In this document: piece by piece, positions 54,674 to 63,490 of the stretch
Numbering within the stretch: the first letter of the stretch is position 1
How the letters are laid out: every line of letters begins with the position of its first letter
Assembly (NCBI GenBank): GCA_012842495.1
Contig: DUSS01000004.1
Span: forward strand, 124,001-188,000
Source: Candidatus Fermentithermobacillaceae bacterium
GTDB taxonomy: Bacteria; Bacillota; Sulfobacillia; Fermentithermobacillales; DUSS01
Direction of reading: 5' to 3'
Length of the DNA stretch: 64,000 nucleotides
Made by a program: the position numbers and the translations under genes
The notes under the pieces: generated by a model
Databases searched by the model: none
Seen by the model: the letters and a program-made list of their open reading frames with translations, nothing else
Told to the model about the DNA's origin: nothing

Positions 54674-55960
54674 CTATCTGATTATCCGCCGCGCCCCCAG
54701 ATATCTCCGGTCAAGATCGAGGGAGTACTCGGAATGGGATGGGTCAAAGCTGTTTATCGCAACACCCTTCGATGAACCAGCGTGTATGAAGCGGGAATCA
54801 CCGATGTAAATCCCCACGTGCGACGGACCTTTCTTGTATGTCTCAAAGAACACCAGATCTCCCGGCTTGAGGTTTTTCCGGTCGGGGACAGCTTCGCCCA
54901 TTTCGTATTGCATATCCGCGTCCCGGCGGAGGAAATAGCCGTTCATTCTGAAACAAAACTGCGTGAACCCGGAACAATCGAATCCGTACGCCGTTGTTCC
55001 GCCCCACAGGTACCCGAGCCCGAGGTACTGCTTGGCCGTGGCGATAACAGCATCCGCGCCCTTCTTCTCAGCAAAGACCTGGTCAATCCGGTCGAAAACC
55101 TTGACGTCTGACGCTTTGACATAGGCTACATCTCTCCCGGGCAGGTTGACGGCAATCCATCTCTCATCCACCGACTTCACGGGCAGCACCACACCCTGTA
55201 CCAGGTTCTTGTCGAAGGTCTCCTTCCCTCCGGGAGTGCCAAGAGCCGGGGTCATCTTGGCCACAACCAGTGCCACTTTGCCGGACAGGTATGAGCTCAG
55301 CGTCGCCTTATCAACCCTCCATATCTCCCTATCGCTAACCCACCCGAGGTACCTGTCGGCAGCCATTTGAGCTAGATACCAGCCATCCTTTTCCTCTAAA
55401 AGCATCAGGATGTCCCCGATTTTGGCCTGGGTTACCACGTGAGACCCCTGGTTCCGACCGGGTCCATCCCCCAGGTTGATTACCGGCTCCTTTACGAGGG
55501 CGAAAGTCTTGTCTCCGAGGAACTTGGAGGGGAGTACCTCGACCGCATCCTGGACCTTCGCCCCCTTTATGGCTGAGAGACGCGATATGAGTTCGTCCTT
55601 CAGCGATGGCTCGCTAGTCTTCCCTTGCAAAGTGATGGTCCGTTTTTCCACCGTAGGACTTATTTCAAAGACGACTTCCCTACCGTCAAGTTTGTGAGTC
55701 ACAGATATCTCCGCCAGAATCGACTGGACCGTCTGGAGTATCTCGGCATCGGTCGGAATCTTTCTGCAACCCAGCGGCAAGAGCGGAGTCACCACGATCA
55801 ACAGGACAACAATGCCCGCAAGGAGAGACGGTTTGAAAACGGAACGACGTCTCGAAGCAAGAGTGGGGACGCGTTGAGCCGCCCTCCTGGACCGGCCATC
55901 CCCGGCAACGAAATCCGGGACCGCCGAACGCACGAGACTTGAACGATCCCCAGGAAGCAC
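54674..55960 (-). CDS. NlpC/P60 cell-wall lipoprotein hydrolase
   Basis: A 428-residue putative lipoprotein: a hydrophobic segment ends in lipobox LPLGC (about residues 58-65, after a basic N-terminal tail). Then come a BON-like segment (about 70-135), two SH3-like modules (LEEKDGWYLAQMAADRYLGWVS; VKSVDERWIAVNLPG) and the NlpC/P60 domain with catalytic C in YGFDCSGFTQFC, H in GPSHVGIYIGDS, and a third residue in RFIHAGSS. It should cleave D-gamma-glutamyl-diamino acid links in peptidoglycan. GTG start with GGAGGG. Monocistronic here. Confidence 0.88.
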   Translation of the reverse strand: MLPGDRSSLVRSAVPDFVAGDGRSRRAAQRVPTLASRRRSVFKPSLLAGIVVLLIVVTPLLPLGCRKIPTDAEILQTVQSILAEISVTHKLDGREVVFEISPTVEKRTITLQGKTSEPSLKDELISRLSAIKGAKVQDAVEVLPSKFLGDKTFALVKEPVINLGDGPGRNQGSHVVTQAKIGDILMLLEEKDGWYLAQMAADRYLGWVSDREIWRVDKATLSSYLSGKVALVVAKMTPALGTPGGKETFDKNLVQGVVLPVKSVDERWIAVNLPGRDVAYVKASDVKVFDRIDQVFAEKKGADAVIATAKQYLGLGYLWGGTTAYGFDCSGFTQFCFRMNGYFLRRDADMQYEMGEAVPDRKNLKPGDLVFFETYKKGPSHVGIYIGDSRFIHAGSSKGVAINSFDPSHSEYSLDLDRRYLGARRIIR

Positions 55961-56252
55961 CGTTTTCCCTCCTGCCCGATCCTTGATAGTATATCACCGC
56001 CGGGTCGTACGCCGGAGGCACGAACTTCTCCCTTACCAGCACCAGACCCTTGCCGTCCGGGGTAGGCGAGAAGCGGCATCCCCCCAGCACGTGCTTTTCC
56101 TTTAGCAACACTCAGCCCTGTACCTACCAGCGCAGATGACGCACCCCGTGGGTCCAGCGCATCTGCACCGTAGGCACCATCCACGGTCCCCGGTTGACTG
56201 CTGGCCGGGAGCACTTGCTCTACGGCAGGGCAAGTCAGGAACCCCGCCCCTT

Positions 56253-56825
56253 GTGGTAAACTACATACGCAACTGGTCAGCGATCGAAAAGATTTGCGGG
56301 AGGAAGATTTACAGGAGGGAGTTGACACCGGTATTGAAGACTTTCGCTTACGCGCTCGTTCCTACGGGTATTGGGGTTTTCGTGTCGTATGCTATCGCCT
56401 GGTGGGGTTACGGGAACCTGTACTACATGGGTCAGCTACTCCCTGCCTTTATGGTCCTGTATGTCCTGTTGGCCTGGTTCGCCTATCTCAGAAGGTCAAC
56501 TTCTTTTCTTGCCCGGAGTACCTCCACGCGTAAGCCCGCCTCTGAGGTGCTGGGACATCACGAAAGCGAGTTGGCCCGAGATCTTCCCGAAGACAAAGTA
56601 TCTGGCAGAGAACTGAAAGAACTCATCTACTCCCGAGATCAGAACGGCTTGATCATTCCCAAGGCGCACGCGGGAACCGGCGATCGCGAGCCGGACCCCC
56701 CGGAAAGCCCCGTGTCAAATCCTTCCGGAAAGCTGATAGCCGTGCTTCTGTGGTCTGCGTTCCAGCTCGCCATCCTGTCAACTGCCCTTTATCACCTGTT
56801 AGGAATCGGTGCAAAGTTCTTCTAG
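56253..56825 (+). CDS. Small membrane protein of unknown function
   Basis: A protein of about 190 residues with two adjacent transmembrane helices near the N terminus (ALVPTGIGVFVSYAIAWWGY; LLPAFMVLYVLLAWFAYL), a hydrophilic charged middle (about 90-160), and one C-terminal helix (LIAVLLWSAFQLAILSTALYH). The hydrophobic pattern suggests it is coding, but I do not recognise a family. The start is uncertain: GTG at 56253 has no ribosome binding site, and two TTG codons near 56321-56333 lie close to AGGAGGG. Confidence 0.45.
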   Translation: MVNYIRNWSAIEKICGRKIYRRELTPVLKTFAYALVPTGIGVFVSYAIAWWGYGNLYYMGQLLPAFMVLYVLLAWFAYLRRSTSFLARSTSTRKPASEVLGHHESELARDLPEDKVSGRELKELIYSRDQNGLIIPKAHAGTGDREPDPPESPVSNPSGKLIAVLLWSAFQLAILSTALYHLLGIGAKFF

Positions 56826-56933
56826 TCTCCCGGCTTTATGTGTTGTGGGCTTGTTCTCCAAACCTGCCACCCCCGGGCACGAGCGTGATCGCATCCCTGG
56901 CGTGGTTGCAGCGCGTGCTACCGCCCGGCGCAA

Positions 56934-57024
56934 GTTGCAACCGCAGGAGCTCACCCACCTGTATGCGGGATGTCAGATGAGCGACAGGTTGTTCCCCGCC
57001 TGTTCATTGCAACCACAGGAACTC
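56934..57024. repeat. Diverged repeat of the oppF 3' end
   Basis: GTTGCAACCGCAGGAGCTC (56934-56952) resembles ATTGCAACCACAGGAACTC (57006-57024), which includes the last codons of oppF on the minus strand, at 15 of 19 positions. It may be a decayed partial duplication downstream of oppF, or chance. Confidence 0.25.
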
Positions 57025-58077
57025 GTTGGCAAGGCCACCGGCGTCTATCTTGGCCAGGTACTGCTCAATCTCGGCATTATTGGCGAGTACGAAGTGACCC
57101 TTTTTGATCTCCACCCATCGAGGTTGGTCCTTGGAATAATCGTGGCAACTGGGGTCGTATACCAGTACCTTCTTCTTCTTCTCGATTCTCGGGTCGGGAA
57201 CGGGAATCGCCGAAAGTAGAGCTCGGGTGTAGGGGTGTAGCGGTGAATGAAAGAGTTCCTCAGTCTCGGCGAGTTCCACCAGACGACCCTTGTACATGAC
57301 TGCGATGCGGTCGGCGATAAAGCGCACCACCGACAGGTCGTGGGAGATGAACAGATAAGTAAGACCTTTCTTTTTCTGAAGATCCAGGAGAAGGTTCAGC
57401 ACCTGTGCCCTGATGGAAACATCCAGCGAAGATATGGGTTCGTCCGCGATAATGAATTCCGGCTCCATGATAAGAGCTCGGGCGATCCCGATGCGCTGTC
57501 TTTGGCCACCGGAGAACTCGTGAGGAAAGCGGGATGCGAATTCCGGCAGAAGTCCGACTTCAAGCAGGGCCTTTTCCACCTTGGCCCGTCTTTCGGCCTC
57601 GTCTCTGAAGCCCCTGATGTTGTACAGGCCTTCCGAAACGATATAGTCGACTTTGGCCCGCTCGTTAAGGGATGCCATCGGGTCCTGGAATATCATCTGG
57701 ATCTTCCGGGTCACTTCCCGGTCCAGTTCCTTCGGGATGACTCCGTTTATCCTTCTGCCCTTGAACAGAATCTCTCCGGCGGCAGTCTCGTTAATCCTTA
57801 CTATCGCCCTACCGATCGAGGTCTTCCCAGACCCGGTCTCGCCGACCAGTCCGAAGGTTTCACCCTTATGGATTTGAAACGATACGTCGTTCACCGCCAC
57901 GAAAGGCTTCCTCCCCTTGCCCTTGAACTGAACCCGCACGTTCTTCAGTTCGAGAAGCACCTCCGCACTCTTCGCTTTCTGCTCCGCTCCCAGGACTCCT
58001 TCAGCAACGGCTGGATTCATCCCTTGATTTGCCCCCGTGTTCATGCTCTCGCTCTTGATGTCAGTTTCGCTCATCAT
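57004..58077 (-). CDS. oppF: Peptide ABC transporter ATP-binding protein (OppF type)
   Basis: A 357-residue ATPase with an about 25-residue leader. Walker [18 protein letters not shown], signature [17 protein letters not shown], Walker [13 protein letters not shown], and H in [14 protein letters not shown], plus the C-terminal OppD/F extension ([17 protein letters not shown]). It energises the importer with OppD. The start overlaps the oppD stop by 4 bp. Confidence 0.93.
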   Translation of the reverse strand: MMSETDIKSESMNTGANQGMNPAVAEGVLGAEQKAKSAEVLLELKNVRVQFKGKGRKPFVAVNDVSFQIHKGETFGLVGETGSGKTSIGRAIVRINETAAGEILFKGRRINGVIPKELDREVTRKIQMIFQDPMASLNERAKVDYIVSEGLYNIRGFRDEAERRAKVEKALLEVGLLPEFASRFPHEFSGGQRQRIGIARALIMEPEFIIADEPISSLDVSIRAQVLNLLLDLQKKKGLTYLFISHDLSVVRFIADRIAVMYKGRLVELAETEELFHSPLHPYTRALLSAIPVPDPRIEKKKKVLVYDPSCHDYSKDQPRWVEIKKGHFVLANNAEIEQYLAKIDAGGLANEFLWLQ

Positions 58078-59114
58078 ACCGCATACCTCTCGTATCTGGC
58101 TCGCATCGCCTTGACGATTTCAGGCGGCTCCACCTTGGGAGCCCTCGGATCCAATAGCCAGGTCTTGGCATAATGAGTTGGACTCACCTGGAAAAACGGT
58201 GGACGCTTGACAAAGTCTATCTTTAGCGCTTGTGGGTTTCTCGGTGCAAATGCATCTCCATGTATCTCGTTAAAAAGGTTGGGCGGGGTCCCCCTGATCG
58301 AGTAAAGTGGCTGGCCCTTTATACCCAGCTGCGGCAGAGAAGACAAAAGAGCCCACGTGTACGGGTGCCGGGCGTCGTAAAAGATCTCCTCAACCGTGCC
58401 GTATTCGATGATCTCTCCCGCATACATCACCGCGACCCGGTCGGCCACGTTCGCGACAACTCCCAGATCATGCGTGATGTAGACGAGAGTGACTTTCAGT
58501 TCCTTCTGAAGCCTGCGAATGAGTTCGAGTATTTGGGCCTGTATCGTCACATCCAGTGATGTGGTCGGCTCGTCGCAAATCAGTATGCGCGGGTTACAGG
58601 CGATGGCGATGGCGATAACCACCCGCTGCCGCATCCCCCCTGAAAACTCGTGCGGGTACTGGCGATACCGCATCTCAGGCTCGCTGATACCCACTTGAGC
58701 AAGGATCTCTATCGTACGCCTTTTTGCCTCGCCGCCCCTCAGACCCTGGTGAAGCTCGAGAGTCTCTTGAATCTGCATTCCTACCGTCCGCAGCGGATTA
58801 AGTGCCGTCATAGGGTCCTGAAAGACCATCGCGATCTTCTTGCCCCTGATGGTCAACCACTCTTCTTCCGTTTTATACCTGGCAAGGTCTTTGCCTTCGA
58901 ACAAGATCGAGCCGGAGTCCACCCACCCGTTGGCATCGAGCATCCCGATCCACGATTTGGTGAATACGCTCTTGCCGGAACCCGATTCCCCGACGATGGC
59001 CACCGACTCCCCCTCGTACAAGTCCAGGGAAGCTCCACGGATAGCTGTCAGCGTCTGCCCGCGCAATCTGAACTTGATCACTACATCTCTCGCAGAGAGT
59101 ACCGGCTCACTCAT
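58074..59114 (-). CDS. oppD: Peptide ABC transporter ATP-binding protein (OppD type)
   Basis: A 346-residue ATPase: Walker [18 protein letters not shown], signature [17 protein letters not shown], Walker [14 protein letters not shown] in [14 protein letters not shown], then [15 protein letters not shown]. The C terminus in some OppD proteins binds a Fe-S cluster through cysteines; none is obvious here. It follows oppC by 12 bp. Confidence 0.93.
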   Translation of the reverse strand: MSEPVLSARDVVIKFRLRGQTLTAIRGASLDLYEGESVAIVGESGSGKSVFTKSWIGMLDANGWVDSGSILFEGKDLARYKTEEEWLTIRGKKIAMVFQDPMTALNPLRTVGMQIQETLELHQGLRGGEAKRRTIEILAQVGISEPEMRYRQYPHEFSGGMRQRVVIAIAIACNPRILICDEPTTSLDVTIQAQILELIRRLQKELKVTLVYITHDLGVVANVADRVAVMYAGEIIEYGTVEEIFYDARHPYTWALLSSLPQLGIKGQPLYSIRGTPPNLFNEIHGDAFAPRNPQALKIDFVKRPPFFQVSPTHYAKTWLLDPRAPKVEPPEIVKAMRARYERYAV

Positions 59115-59126
59115 GTTCTCGCCCCC

Positions 59127-60098
59127 TTAGAAGTGGTTGCGGGGATCGGAAGCATCTGCAAACGCGTTCCCCAACACGTAAAAAGACACAGTGATGACAG
59201 ACAGCACCACTGCGGGGAAGAACAACTGGTACCGCAGGGCGGGTGCCCCCATGACCCGGCGCCCTTCGTTCAAGAGATTACCCAGTGAAGGGGTGTTCAA
59301 AGGCAGACCAAGACCGATGTAGGTCAGAAACACTTCCCAACCGATCGTCCCGGGGATTGACAGAGCTACACGCATCACCATCACCGACACAAGGTACGGC
59401 AAAAGGTTCTTCGTGATGAGCCTTCCTGTAGGAGTCCCGAGGCAGCGTGAGGCCAGATTGTATTCACGGTCCCGGATGATGATGATCTGATTCCTTACAA
59501 AGCGTGCCATACCGAGCCATCCGGTCGAGCACATGGCTATGATCATCGTTTGAAAACTCGGACGCAGGATATAGGCGACGAGCGTCAAAATGATCGTCGT
59601 GGGTACGTTGCTGATCACGTTGTACGCCTCGGTAATGAAGGCCTCCAGCGGCCTGACGTAGCCCCATATGGCTCCCACGAAAGTTCCGAACACTATCTCC
59701 CATATTCCCACGATGATGGCTATGAGAAGAGAGGTTCTTGTCCCGGACCAGAGCCGCGCCCACAGGTCCTGGCCGATGGAATTGGTACCAAACCAGAACT
59801 CCTTGTCTGGCGGGTGGTTCCTGAGCTGCAATCCGGTATTCGGGTCCAGGTGAATCGTTATCGGATCTTTCTGGCCCGGAAGGTACGGTTGGATGAAAGT
59901 AAAGGTCACGAGGGAGGTCATCAATATCAAGAGGAATATCGCCGTTTTGTTCCTGAGAAAGACCCTTATTGTCGACCGCCAGTACGAGTAATCGGAATAA
60001 CCGGTCCGCTCAGCAGCTTCCGCGTCGTACTGAGCAAACGTAAAAAGCTCCTTCTCCTCGATGGCCTGGATGATCTCCTTCTCTTTTGATGTCATCAT
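59127..60098 (-). CDS. oppC: Peptide ABC transporter permease (OppC type)
   Basis: A 323-residue permease with an about 50-residue cytoplasmic lead, then six helices. The EAA-type loop is in LGTPTGRLITKNLLPYLVSVM; FGTNSIGQDLWARLWSGTRTSL is the typical OppC/DppC segment. It overlaps oppB by 4 bp. Confidence 0.92.
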   Translation of the reverse strand: MMTSKEKEIIQAIEEKELFTFAQYDAEAAERTGYSDYSYWRSTIRVFLRNKTAIFLLILMTSLVTFTFIQPYLPGQKDPITIHLDPNTGLQLRNHPPDKEFWFGTNSIGQDLWARLWSGTRTSLLIAIIVGIWEIVFGTFVGAIWGYVRPLEAFITEAYNVISNVPTTIILTLVAYILRPSFQTMIIAMCSTGWLGMARFVRNQIIIIRDREYNLASRCLGTPTGRLITKNLLPYLVSVMVMRVALSIPGTIGWEVFLTYIGLGLPLNTPSLGNLLNEGRRVMGAPALRYQLFFPAVVLSVITVSFYVLGNAFADASDPRNHF

Positions 60099-61039
60099 CT
60101 GGCCCCTCCTTGTCTTTCCAGTCTGATTCGGGGATCGAGGATGGCCATCAGAATGTCTCCGAGGAAGAGGCCAAAGATTCCCAGGCTCGAATATATGAGA
60201 ACCAACGCCTGCACCAGGGGGTTATCCTGGCGAGATATCGCCGTCACAAGAAGACCGCCCATTCCAGGTATTGAGTAAAGCGATTCCACATAAATCGAGC
60301 CAGAGATGGTGAACAGCACGGAAGCGGGCAGATATTGGGCCAGCGGTACGAAGGCGTTGCGCAAAACGTGCTTTACCATAATGGCCCTGCTTGACATTCC
60401 CTTGGCTCTGGCTAAACGAATATAATCTTTATTCAGCTCATCCACCATGAAACGTCTAAGCCACATCGCGTTCCCTGCGATGCCGCCAAGGGACATAGAA
60501 ATAAGCGGCAGAATCCAGCTGAGAACGTTATACCTGTCAAAAAGCATGGGAAGTCTCGTGACTGAAGTTCCATAGAGCTGAATGAACAAAAGATACACGG
60601 CACCCGGAACGGCATTGACGAATACTACATACGTAGTCCAGAGCTTGTCCCAAAAAAGCCCCTTGGTCTGAGCCATATGAATACCCATGGCCAGCCCGAC
60701 CACGAGCGACAGCACCAAAGCGGCTACTCCGAAAGCGAACGAATACGGGATCTTCGCGGCTAGAATTTCCTTGATAGGGACGTTGGCTCGGTATGTCACG
60801 GAGACACCGAGGTCTCCGCGAAAAAGCTGCAAGTAGAAATTCCGGAGCTGCACGTACCAGGGGTCGAGAAGTCCCATCTTCCGCAGAATGGCTTCTTTTT
60901 GCGCAGGCGTTAGCTTGTCAGCTCTCTCGCCATAATAACCCTCGACCGGCAGGAGGCGCATCAAAAGGAACACTAAGGTCAGGATTATGAATAGAGTCAC
61001 CAGCGAATGAAGCAGTCTTTTAAGGCTGTATTTTAACAT
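60095..61039 (-). CDS. oppB: Peptide ABC transporter permease (OppB type)
   Basis: A 314-residue permease with six helices, the usual OppB start (MLKYSLKRLLHSLVTLFIIL), and the EAA-type loop ARAKGMSSRAIMVKHVLRNA. It lies 201 bp after oppA, across a stable hairpin, and is the first gene of the tightly packed oppBCDF group. Confidence 0.92.
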   Translation of the reverse strand: MLKYSLKRLLHSLVTLFIILTLVFLLMRLLPVEGYYGERADKLTPAQKEAILRKMGLLDPWYVQLRNFYLQLFRGDLGVSVTYRANVPIKEILAAKIPYSFAFGVAALVLSLVVGLAMGIHMAQTKGLFWDKLWTTYVVFVNAVPGAVYLLFIQLYGTSVTRLPMLFDRYNVLSWILPLISMSLGGIAGNAMWLRRFMVDELNKDYIRLARAKGMSSRAIMVKHVLRNAFVPLAQYLPASVLFTISGSIYVESLYSIPGMGGLLVTAISRQDNPLVQALVLIYSSLGIFGLFLGDILMAILDPRIRLERQGGAR

Positions 61040-61129
61040 GCCGCATGACCCCTCTTCCCGGTTCCGTGCCCTGTTCCGTCGTCGTCCACATCACTGTTAC
61101 GGACTTCCGAAACAATGCGAGCCATCTCG

Positions 61130-61184
61130 GGGGAAGAGCGCCCGGGACCTGGACTTGCGTCCGGTGCCGTGGACGCTCTTCCCC
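61130..61184 (-). terminator. Strong hairpin between oppA and oppB
   Basis: GGGGAAGAGCG (61130-61140) pairs perfectly with CGCTCTTCCCC (61174-61184) around 33 nt that contain a small inner stem (GGAC/GTCC). On the minus strand no U run follows, so it is more likely an mRNA-stabilising or attenuating element than a full terminator. Such a structure would let oppA be made in excess of the membrane components. Confidence 0.55.
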
Positions 61185-61239
61185 GTTTTGCTACGGCCTT
61201 TGCATTGCTACGCTCAAGAGAAGACCCGCTACGACGTGG

Positions 61240-63090
61240 CTACTTCTTGCTCTTGGCCGCCTCCTGTTGGAGAGCAGTTTCCCTATCTTTCAGCCACTTT
61301 TCGTACGCGGCCTTATACGCCTCAGCATCCATGGGCTTGTCGAGAACTACCTGGCCCTTGTACTTGAGCGACGACACTCCGAAAGGCGCGTATGGCGAGG
61401 TGAACGGTTCGAGCTTCGTGGCCACATATCCGCCGCCGCCGACGGAGTAGGGTATCACAAAAGCTTCGTTGATGAGGAACGCCTCCGCCTTGGCAAAGAG
61501 CTCGTAACGCCTCCCGATATCTATGACTTCGGCCTTGGCTTCGTCTACCATATTCGTGTACTTCGTCTTGCCGTTAGCTTCGGTATAACCCTCGGCCAGC
61601 TCCGGCCAGTTGTAGTTGCTGCCAGGGTAGAAAGGATCCGTGTAAGTCTCGGGGTCGGCATAGTCCGGTCCCCAGTTGCACTCCATGAGCGCGTAATTCC
61701 CGGCACGACGCGTAGCATTGAGGAAGCCCGTCGGAGGGAATCCCACCGGGATGATGTCGATGAACTCCTTACCCAGGAGATTTTCGAGCTGCTGTTCAAC
61801 GACTTGCACCCGGTTAGTCCACGAAGTGCTAGCGGTGTTGTATGGCATCATGACCTTCACGGGGAACTTGGCCTTGCCGGCCAGCTCCTGCATGGCCTTG
61901 TCCCGGTACTGAAGCGCCAGCTCGGGGTTGAAACTGTCCCTCTTGGAAATCTCGGCAAGCTCGCCGATCTGCGTGAAATCCTTGCCACCATACGCCACAA
62001 AGTTCTTCGGTGTGATGGTGTTGTGGATCATCCGCTCGGGGTAGTACGGATCGGCAGTGAGCATCGCCGCCCTGCGATCGAGAGCATGGAATATAGCCTT
62101 GCGGAAATTCACGTTGTTGACGGCGATCTTCCAGTTACCGGGCTCATATTCCTCCGGGAACTTTGGGTTGAAGTTAAACGCGTAGAAGTAGGTATAGAAG
62201 CTGGTCTCAGCCGGACGGACCATTTTGCTCTTCTCAGGATCCTTCATCCACTCATCCAGCGCGTCCGTGGGGATTGCGGCGCCCGTGATCTCGCCGCGCA
62301 AGAAGAGCTCAGGCGCCAGCGTTGTAGCTTCCTGGTTATACTTGAAGATGAGCTTGGGGATATGCACGTTCCCGGCATCCCAGTACTTTTCGTTTTTCAC
62401 AAATACCTGCTGATTGTGAGGCTCCCACACGGAGAAGAGGTAGCAACCGTTGTAGAGGAGGTACTCGTTGTCCGTTCCGAACTTCTCGCCTACTTCCTGC
62501 AGGAACTTGCCGTTGACGGGCATGAACGGACAGTAGGTAAGCATGCTGAGGAAGTACGGAACCGGTTTCTCGAGGGTGTACACCAACGTGTACTTGTCCG
62601 GGGCCTTCACTCCGACCTCATTGAAATCGGTGATCTCGCCGTTGAAGTATTTCTCGGCGTTCTTGATGACCCGGTACACGATGTCGGCGGTCTGGGAAGC
62701 GTTGGCCGGATTCAGGATGTACTTCGCAGCGTCAACCCAGTCCTGCGCGGTTACTTCCGCATACTCTTTACCATCGTAGGTGAGCCACTTCACGCCCTTC
62801 CTGATGTGGAAGGTCCACGTCAGACCATCGGGTGAGACTTCCCACGACGTGGCGAGCCCGGGCCTCAGGATACCCAGGTTATCGTACTCCACGAGGCAGT
62901 CAACACAGTTGGCAGCCACGGAGAATTCGGCCGTGGTAGCGGTGACGAGATAGTTGATGGTCGTGAGCTCGCCAGAGTAAATCCCGACCACATCGCCCGA
63001 CTTCCGCGGAGTTGGGCCGGCCCCTTTGCACCCGGCTAGCACCAGGGCTCCGAGCAGAAGAACCGGCACCACTCTTCTTGCCAGTCTCAT
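61240..63090 (-). CDS. oppA: Peptide ABC transporter substrate-binding lipoprotein
   Basis: A 616-residue family 5 binding protein. Signal with lipobox LVLAGC, then YSGELTTINYLVTATTAEF, CLVEYDNLG, ATSWEVSPDGLTWTFHIRKG (a family hallmark), YYPERMIHNTITPKNF, YALMECNWGPDYADPETY, and the C-terminal KWLKDRETALQQEA. The length and motifs fit an OppA-type peptide receptor anchored to the outer face of the membrane. ATG at 63090 follows GGGGAGGG; a longer frame is unsupported. Promoter and palindrome candidates lie just upstream. Confidence 0.92.
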   Translation of the reverse strand: MRLARRVVPVLLLGALVLAGCKGAGPTPRKSGDVVGIYSGELTTINYLVTATTAEFSVAANCVDCLVEYDNLGILRPGLATSWEVSPDGLTWTFHIRKGVKWLTYDGKEYAEVTAQDWVDAAKYILNPANASQTADIVYRVIKNAEKYFNGEITDFNEVGVKAPDKYTLVYTLEKPVPYFLSMLTYCPFMPVNGKFLQEVGEKFGTDNEYLLYNGCYLFSVWEPHNQQVFVKNEKYWDAGNVHIPKLIFKYNQEATTLAPELFLRGEITGAAIPTDALDEWMKDPEKSKMVRPAETSFYTYFYAFNFNPKFPEEYEPGNWKIAVNNVNFRKAIFHALDRRAAMLTADPYYPERMIHNTITPKNFVAYGGKDFTQIGELAEISKRDSFNPELALQYRDKAMQELAGKAKFPVKVMMPYNTASTSWTNRVQVVEQQLENLLGKEFIDIIPVGFPPTGFLNATRRAGNYALMECNWGPDYADPETYTDPFYPGSNYNWPELAEGYTEANGKTKYTNMVDEAKAEVIDIGRRYELFAKAEAFLINEAFVIPYSVGGGGYVATKLEPFTSPYAPFGVSSLKYKGQVVLDKPMDAEAYKAAYEKWLKDRETALQQEAAKSKK

Positions 63091-63132
63091 CAAAACACCC
63101 TCCCCTAACTTGATAATGATTCTGAAGTCTTC

Positions 63133-63149
63133 ACTCATCAGTGATGAGT
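63133..63149. promoter_or_regulatory. 17-bp perfect palindrome upstream of oppA
   Basis: ACTCATCA (63133-63140), a central G, and TGATGAGT (63142-63149), perfect on both arms, 43 bp before the oppA start. The odd-length dyad with an unpaired centre resembles sites of dimeric repressors such as the GntR class. Which protein binds is unknown. Confidence 0.55.
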
Positions 63150-63288
63150 ATGTGGATGTTATTCGCCTTTGCCGGATTGATTTCCTTCATGTCCTCGTAG
63201 GTTTCTTCAAATCTTTGTGCAACCGGGCGATCTGGGCTTCACCCGGTCTTACCAGGCCGAGTCTCCGGGGGTCGAGACTCCACAAGGC

Positions 63289-63317
63289 ATATCAGTACTA
63301 TAGTATCAGGGAAACAA
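63289..63317 (-). promoter_or_regulatory. Candidate oppA promoter with dyad in spacer
   Basis: On the minus strand TTGTTT (63317-63312), 17-bp spacer, TGATAT (63294-63289). The 10-bp palindrome TACTATAGTA (63296-63305) lies inside the spacer and itself contains a TATAGT that could serve as an alternative -10. The start point is therefore unsure. Confidence 0.35.
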
Positions 63318-63431
63318 GAGAATCGGCTAGGCTCGTTTTGATACCATTCAATCCTCGGCGTTTATCCGCAGGCACGGCGAGTCATATTTGCCTGGCTCTG
63401 GCGCGGCCCATGCTTCCGGACAACACAAACA

Positions 63432-63470
63432 GCCGGAAGGGGCGTGTCCGTGCGTTCCGCCCCCTCCGGC
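63432..63470 (-). terminator. Terminator of the SIMPL-domain gene
   Basis: GCCGGAAGGGGCG (63432-63444) pairs with CGCCCCCTCCGGC (63458-63470) with one mismatch, around 13 nt, 20 bp past the gene's stop. On the minus strand a TGTTTGTGTTGT tail follows. The remaining part of the 400-bp gap holds the opp promoter region. Confidence 0.6.
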
Positions 63471-63490
63471 CTCCGCTTCAGAGGCAGCAC

